Of a stretch of 64,000 bases of DNA, positions 27,901 through 33,900 are shown piece after piece; position 1 is the stretch's first letter; every line of letters starts with the position of its first letter. A program made the position numbers and the translations under genes. The stretch covers positions 124,001-188,000 of the forward strand of contig NZ_PTIX01000008.1 of the NCBI RefSeq assembly GCF_002934265.1. The letters are read 5' to 3'. The stretch is from Actinokineospora auranticolor. Lineage in GTDB: Bacteria > Actinomycetota > Actinomycetes > Mycobacteriales > Pseudonocardiaceae. The notes under the pieces are model-generated. The model did no database searches and was not told the DNA's origin. It was given only the letters and a program-made list of their open reading frames with translations.

Positions 27901-30900
27901 GAAGGCCGGTGGCCCGCGTCCTCGACGGCCGCCCAGACGACCTCGAGCACCAGCCGCTGCTGCGGGTCCATCAGCTCGGCCTCGCGCGGGCTGATGCCGA
28001 AGAACGCCGCGTCGAAGCGGTCCACGTCCGGTGCGAAACCGCCCCAGCGCGACCGGGAGCGGGGCTGCTCGCGCCAGTCCCAGCGCTCCGCCGGGATCTC
28101 ACCGACCAGGTCGTCGCCCGCGAGGAGGTGGTCCCAGAACTCGCGCAGGTCCGTGGACCCGGGCAGCCGACCGGCCATGCCGATGATCGCCACCCGGTCC
28201 CCGCGGCCCCGCTGCTCGCCCCGGACCCGCTCCGGCGCGGCAGCGGCGGCTGCGTCCATTGTGGATTCGGCGCCGAAGTGCGGGGCCAGGTCGGCGGCGT
28301 GGTTCTCCCACAGGTGCTCGGCGATCGAGAGCAGGGTGCCGCGCCGGTAGAACAGCGTGGGGTAGACCTCGATGCCGTAGGCCCCGCGCAATTCGGCGGC
28401 GAGTGCGGTGAAACCGACCGAGTTCATGCCCACCTCGCCCAGTGGCGTGCGGGCGCCGACCTCGGTGGCGGGCACCTCGGCCAGCCGGGACACGACCTGG
28501 GCCAGCGCCGCCACCAGCGCGCCGACCCGCCCGTCGCGGATCGCCGTCCGGGTGGGTCCCGCGACCGGATCGCCCGCGCCGAACCGCGCGCGCAGGTCCG
28601 GTAGCGGCAGCGCGGCCAGCGTCGAGCGGTCCACCTTGCCGTTGAGCGTGTGCGGGAAACCGGTCACCCGGACCAGGGTGTCGGGGACCATGTGCTCGGG
28701 CAGCCAGGTCGCCAGGTGCTCCTTCGCCGGGTCCGCGGCGCCTTCGGCCAGGGTGTAGCAGGCGAGCAGCGTGTGGTTGGCCGGGCCGTGCGAGCGGGCG
28801 ACGACCACGGCGTCCTCGACCCCGGCCACCCGGCGCAGCGCGACCTCGACCTCCTCCAGTTCCACCCGGAACCCGCGCACCTTGACCTGCGAGTCGAGCC
28901 TGCCCAGGTATTCGATGCGGCCGTCGTCGAGCCCGCGCACCAGGTCGCCGGTGCGGTACATGCGCCCACCGGCGAACGGATCGGCCAGGAACCGCGCCGC
29001 GGTCAGCTCCGGGCGGCCGAGGTAGCCGTCGGCCACGCCGTGCCCGCCGATGTGCAGCTCACCGGGGACGCCGGTCGGCACCGGCCTGCCCGCCCGGTCG
29101 AGCACGTACAGCCGGGTGTTCGCGATCGGCTCGCCGATGGTGACCCGGTCACCCGCGCGCAGGTGGCACGCCGTCGACCAGATCGTCGTCTCGGTGGGGC
29201 CGTACAGGTTCCACACCGCGCGGTTGCCCGCGACGAGCGCCCGCGCGGTCTCCGGCGGCAGCGCCTCGCCGCCGCACAGCACGGTCAGGTGGGCACCGCC
29301 GGTCCAGCCCGCGGCCAGCAGCATGCGCCACGTGGCGGGGGTGGCCTGCACGACGGTGGCGCCGCGGCCCTCGACGGCCTCGCGCAGCCGCACACCGTCC
29401 CTGGCCGCCTCGCTGCCCAGCACGTCCACCGTGCCACCGGTGATCAGCGGCAGGTACAGCTCCAGGCCGGAGATGTCGAAGCAGACCGTGGTCAGCGCCA
29501 GCAGGGTGTCCCCGGGGCCGAAACCGGGCCGGTCCGCCATCGAGGTCAGGAAGTTGACCAGCGCCCGGTGCGGCACGGCCACGCCCTTGGGGCGGCCCGT
29601 GGAGCCCGAGGTGTAGATGACGTACGCGGTGTCCGCAGGCCCGGCCGGGCCGGGGGAGACGGCGGCGGGCGGGTTCTCGCCGGTGTCGACGACCACGCGC
29701 GCGACGCCGAGGTCGCCGGGGACGGTGGAATGGGTCAGCACCAGGTGCAGACCGGCGTCCTCGGCCATGTAGGCCAGCCGCTGCGCCGGGTAGGCCGGGT
29801 CGAGCGGCACGTACGTGCCACCCGCGGCCTGCACGGCCAACAGCGCCACCGGCAGGTCCTGGTCGCGGGGGAGCAGCACGCCGACCGTGCGGCCCCGGCC
29901 GACACCGGCCGCGGTGAGCCGGGCGGCCAGTGCGGTGACCCGGTCGGCCAGCTCGGCGTAGGTCAGCTCGGTGTCGCCGTGGCGCACGGCCACCGCGCCC
30001 GGCCGGGTCCGGGCCTGGCGCATGACCAGCTCCCAGACCTGGGTGTCCGCCGGGTAGTCCACCGCGGCGGGCGCGGACAGCCGCGCGCGCTCGGTGGCGG
30101 TCAGCAGGTCCAGCTCGCCGACGGTGCTGTCCGGGGTGGCCACGGCGGCGGCGAGCAGGGCGGTGAAGTGCGCTCCCATGCGCTCTGCCGTGGCCTGGTC
30201 GAACAGGTCCGGGTCGTACTTGAACGTCCACCGGCAGCCCTCAGCCTGCTCGACGACCTCGAGGGTCAGGTCGAACTCGCCCTCTTGGTGCACGCCCTCC
30301 ACCGGGCCGAGCACCACGCCGTCGCCGGTGCCGGTGCGCCCGCCGCGGGTCCAGTTCTGGAAGTAGAACGCGACGGTGAACGGCACCGCCGGGGCGCTCG
30401 GATCGAGGCGCTTGAGCTCGTCGGCGAGCGTCAGCAGCGGGTAGGCGCTGTGCTCCAGCGCCCCGAGCACCGTGCGGTGCACCCGCTTGAGCAGGGCACG
30501 GAACGCCTCGTCGCCGCGCACCTGCTCGGCGAGCACGACCATGTTCATGAAGTAGCCGAGCACGTCGTCGTACCCGGTGGCCGGGCGACCGGTGGTCGGC
30601 GTGCCCACGGCCAGCTCGGTCTGCTCGGTGTAGCGGTGCAGCAGCGCGAAGTACGCGGTCAGCAGCACCCCGAACAGCGAGGTCTGCTCGGCGGTGGCCA
30701 GCGCCCTGGCCCGATCGGCGACCCCGGCCGGGATGTGCCCGTCCACGCTGGCTCCCCGGAACGCGCGCACCGGCGGGCGCGGGCGGTCCAGCGGCAGCGC
30801 GGTCGCGGTTTGCCTGCCGCTCAGCCGCCGCACCCAGTACTCGCGCAGCCGCAGGCCCTCCGCGCTGTCGAGCAGGTCCCGCTGCCAGGCCGCGAAGTCG

Positions 30901-33900
30901 CCGTAGGTGCGAGCAGGTCGTGCCGCGGGCAACGCCTCGCCCGCGCGCACCGCGCGGTAGCCGCGGTCCAGTTCGCCCAGCAGCAGTGCGATCGACACAC
31001 CGTCGAAGACGATGTGGTGGAAGTTCAGCAGCAGCGCGTGGCGCCCGTCGCCCAGGGTGTACAGGGTCGCGCGCAGCAGCGGCCCGGCCGCGAGGTCGAA
31101 CGGGCGGCGCACCTCCACGCGCATCCGGTCGCGCAGGTCGTCATCGCCGATCGAGGTCAGGAACACCTGCTGGAACGGCAGTTCCGGCTCGGCGGCGACC
31201 CGCACCAGCGGGCCGCCGTCCCCGTCGTCCACGGTGGCGCGCAGCTCGGCGTGCCGGTCGAGCAGGTCCTGCAGGACCACCCGCAGCGCGAGCACGTCCA
31301 GGTCCCGGTCCACCCACAGCGCCAGCGGCAGGTTGTACGCGTGGTTGCCGGGCGCGATCTGCTCGATCACCCACAGCGCCCGCTGGCCCTGCGACAGCGC
31401 GTGCGTCGACTCCACCAGCTCCCGGCGCGGCCGCAGCACCCGCGCGGCGACAGCGCCTGCGGCGGACGTGCCCACGGCGGACGTGCCCGCGATCGGCGCG
31501 GCCCCGGCGGGAGTGCCCGGCAGGTCCGCCGGAGTGTCCGGTTGGTCCGCCGGGGCAGCCGGCGCGCCGGCGCCCGCGAGCCAGGTCGCGAGCAGGTGCT
31601 CGGTCAGCTCGCCCAGGGTGGGCCGCTCGAAGAAGTCGCCGAGCGGGATCGTCACCCCGAAGGCCCCGTCCACCTCGGACACGATCTTCATGCCGCTGAG
31701 CGAGTCGAACCCGTAGTCGGCCAGCGGCCGGTCGGGGTCGATCCGCTCGTCCAGCTTGAGCACCCGCTCCACCAGCTCGCGCAGCCGGTCGGCGACCCCG
31801 TCCCCGGCGGGCGCGGCGGACCGCTCGGCCCGCGCGGGGGCGGTCGGGCCGGTCGGGGCGGCGTGGCGCACCACGCCGTCGCTCTCGGCGGCCAGCACGG
31901 TTTGGGCCAGCGCCTCGTCCACGCCGCCCGGGGTGCGCACGGGGGAGTAGCCCTCCTCCAGCAGCACCCGGGTCCAACTGGCCACCGAGGCCAGCGGCGA
32001 GTCCGGCAGCCGCAGCTCGCCGTCGTCGAAGGCCCACCAGCCCTCCAGCACGCCGCCGCCGATGGTCAGCAGCGGGCGCACCGCGGTCAGCTCGTTGAGC
32101 ACCAGCCAGCCGCCGGGCCGCAGCAGCGCCTTGGCCTTGCGCAGGGTGGCCCGCAGGTCGCTGGTGGCGTGCACGACGTTGGTGGCCAGCACCACGTCCG
32201 CGGTGCCCGGCTCGAAGCCCTGCTCGGCGAGGCCGCGTTCTAGGTTGAGCACCTGGTAGTCGGTGAACGGGTAGTCGGCGGCGAACCGCTCGCGCCCGAA
32301 CTCCAGGAAGCGCGGTGAGATGTCGGTGAAGGTGTAGCCGACGCGGTGCGCGTGCTCGGCGAGCACCGGCAGCACGCACTCGGTCGTGGCCCCGGTACCC
32401 GCGCCCAGCTCCACCAGCCGCACCAGCCGGTCCGCGGGGAGCTGCGGCAGCCGCACGTCCAGGAAGCGCCGCACGGTCGCGCGGACGCGCTGGTTGAACA
32501 GGTCGGTGAGCGGGTTGCCCTTGTAGAAGTTCGCCACCAGGGCCATCGACGACCCGGGGAACATGATCTCGGTGGCGCCCACCTCGCCGCGCAGGATCCG
32601 CGGGTAGGCGGCCAGGAAGAGGCGGTTGAGCGTGGTGGTCGGCTCGATGTCGGGGTAGGCGGTGGCGAGGCGGTCGAACTCGGCCTCCCACGCCGCGCCC
32701 AGTGCCGCGTGGTCCACCCCGTCGACGGCGGCCGTAGTGGTCACCCGGTCCCCCTCGCGGGTCAGGAAACCACCGCCCACCAGGATGTTCAGCAGCGCGC
32801 TGTGCAGCGGGGCGAACCGGTCCACGATGCCCAGCGCGCGGCGCAGCCGCTCGACGTCGTGCCGCTCGCCCGCGCGGGTGAACGCCCCGAGCCGCTGGTA
32901 GGCGCCGAGCAGCACCGGCACGGCGACCGCTTCCAGCTCCTCGTACCCGGCGAGCACCCTGGCCGCGCCCGGGTCGACGTCGTCGGCGGTGTCCCCGGCC
33001 GCGATGGCGGCGGCCAGCGCCGCCGGGTGCCCGCCGCCGAGCAGCTCGCCGTCCAGCGCGGGGTCGTGGCCCATGGCGTCGAGGGCGTGCCGGTCGGCGC
33101 GGATCGGCATGGCCTGCGCCAGCCCGCTGCCCAGGACCCGCTCCACGGCCGCGATGCCCTCGGCCGCGCTGAACGGGCTGATCCCCAGGCCCGCGAAGAT
33201 GTCGGAGAGCCCGGCCACCGCGCCGGAGCCGACCTGGCCCCAGTACCCCTGGTTCACCACGGTGACCGGGTAGCCCGCGCGCTCCCGCAGGAACAGGGCG
33301 TAGGCGTCCTCCGTGGCGGAGGCGCAGATGTAGGCGCCGTTGGCCGCGAAGCTGCCGAAGGACCCGGCGGAGGAGAAGAAGGACAGGAAGTCCAGCGGCT
33401 CGTCGGCCAGGACCGCGGCCAGCGCGGTGGCACCCTCGACCTTGACCCGCGTGGCCCCGGTGAAGGTGGCCTCGTCGAGGGCGGCGAGGGTGTGGTTGTC
33501 GAACACCATCGCCGCGTGGATGACGCCGTGCAGACCGCCGAACCGGCGGTGCGCCTCGGCCACGGCGGCGGCCAGGTCGTCGTGGGCGCAGGCGTCGCCG
33601 CGCACGTGGGCGACGTCGCCGCCGAGCGCGCGGATCCGCTCGGCAGTGGCCTCGTGCTCGGCGCTCAGCTCGCCGCGGCTGAACCACACGACCCGGGCGT
33701 GGTACGCGCGGGCCAGGTGCGTGCTCAGCTCTTGGGCGATGCCGCCGGTGCCGCCGACCACCAGGTAGACGCCGCGGTCGCGGAACACCGGGGCGGTCTC
33801 GGGCAGCTCGACCCGGCCCAGGCCGCGGCGGTGGCGGACGCCGCCGCGCACGGCGGTGCAGTGGCCGTCGAGTGGCTCGGCCAGCACGGCCCCGGCGGCG

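Noticed and set aside
19137-28604. Very long plus-strand open frame of 3155 codons opposite the giant PKS
   Set aside because: Long antisense frames are expected in GC-rich genes with strong third-position bias; the translation is Arg/Gly/Gln-rich with no domains, while the minus strand encodes intact PKS domains.
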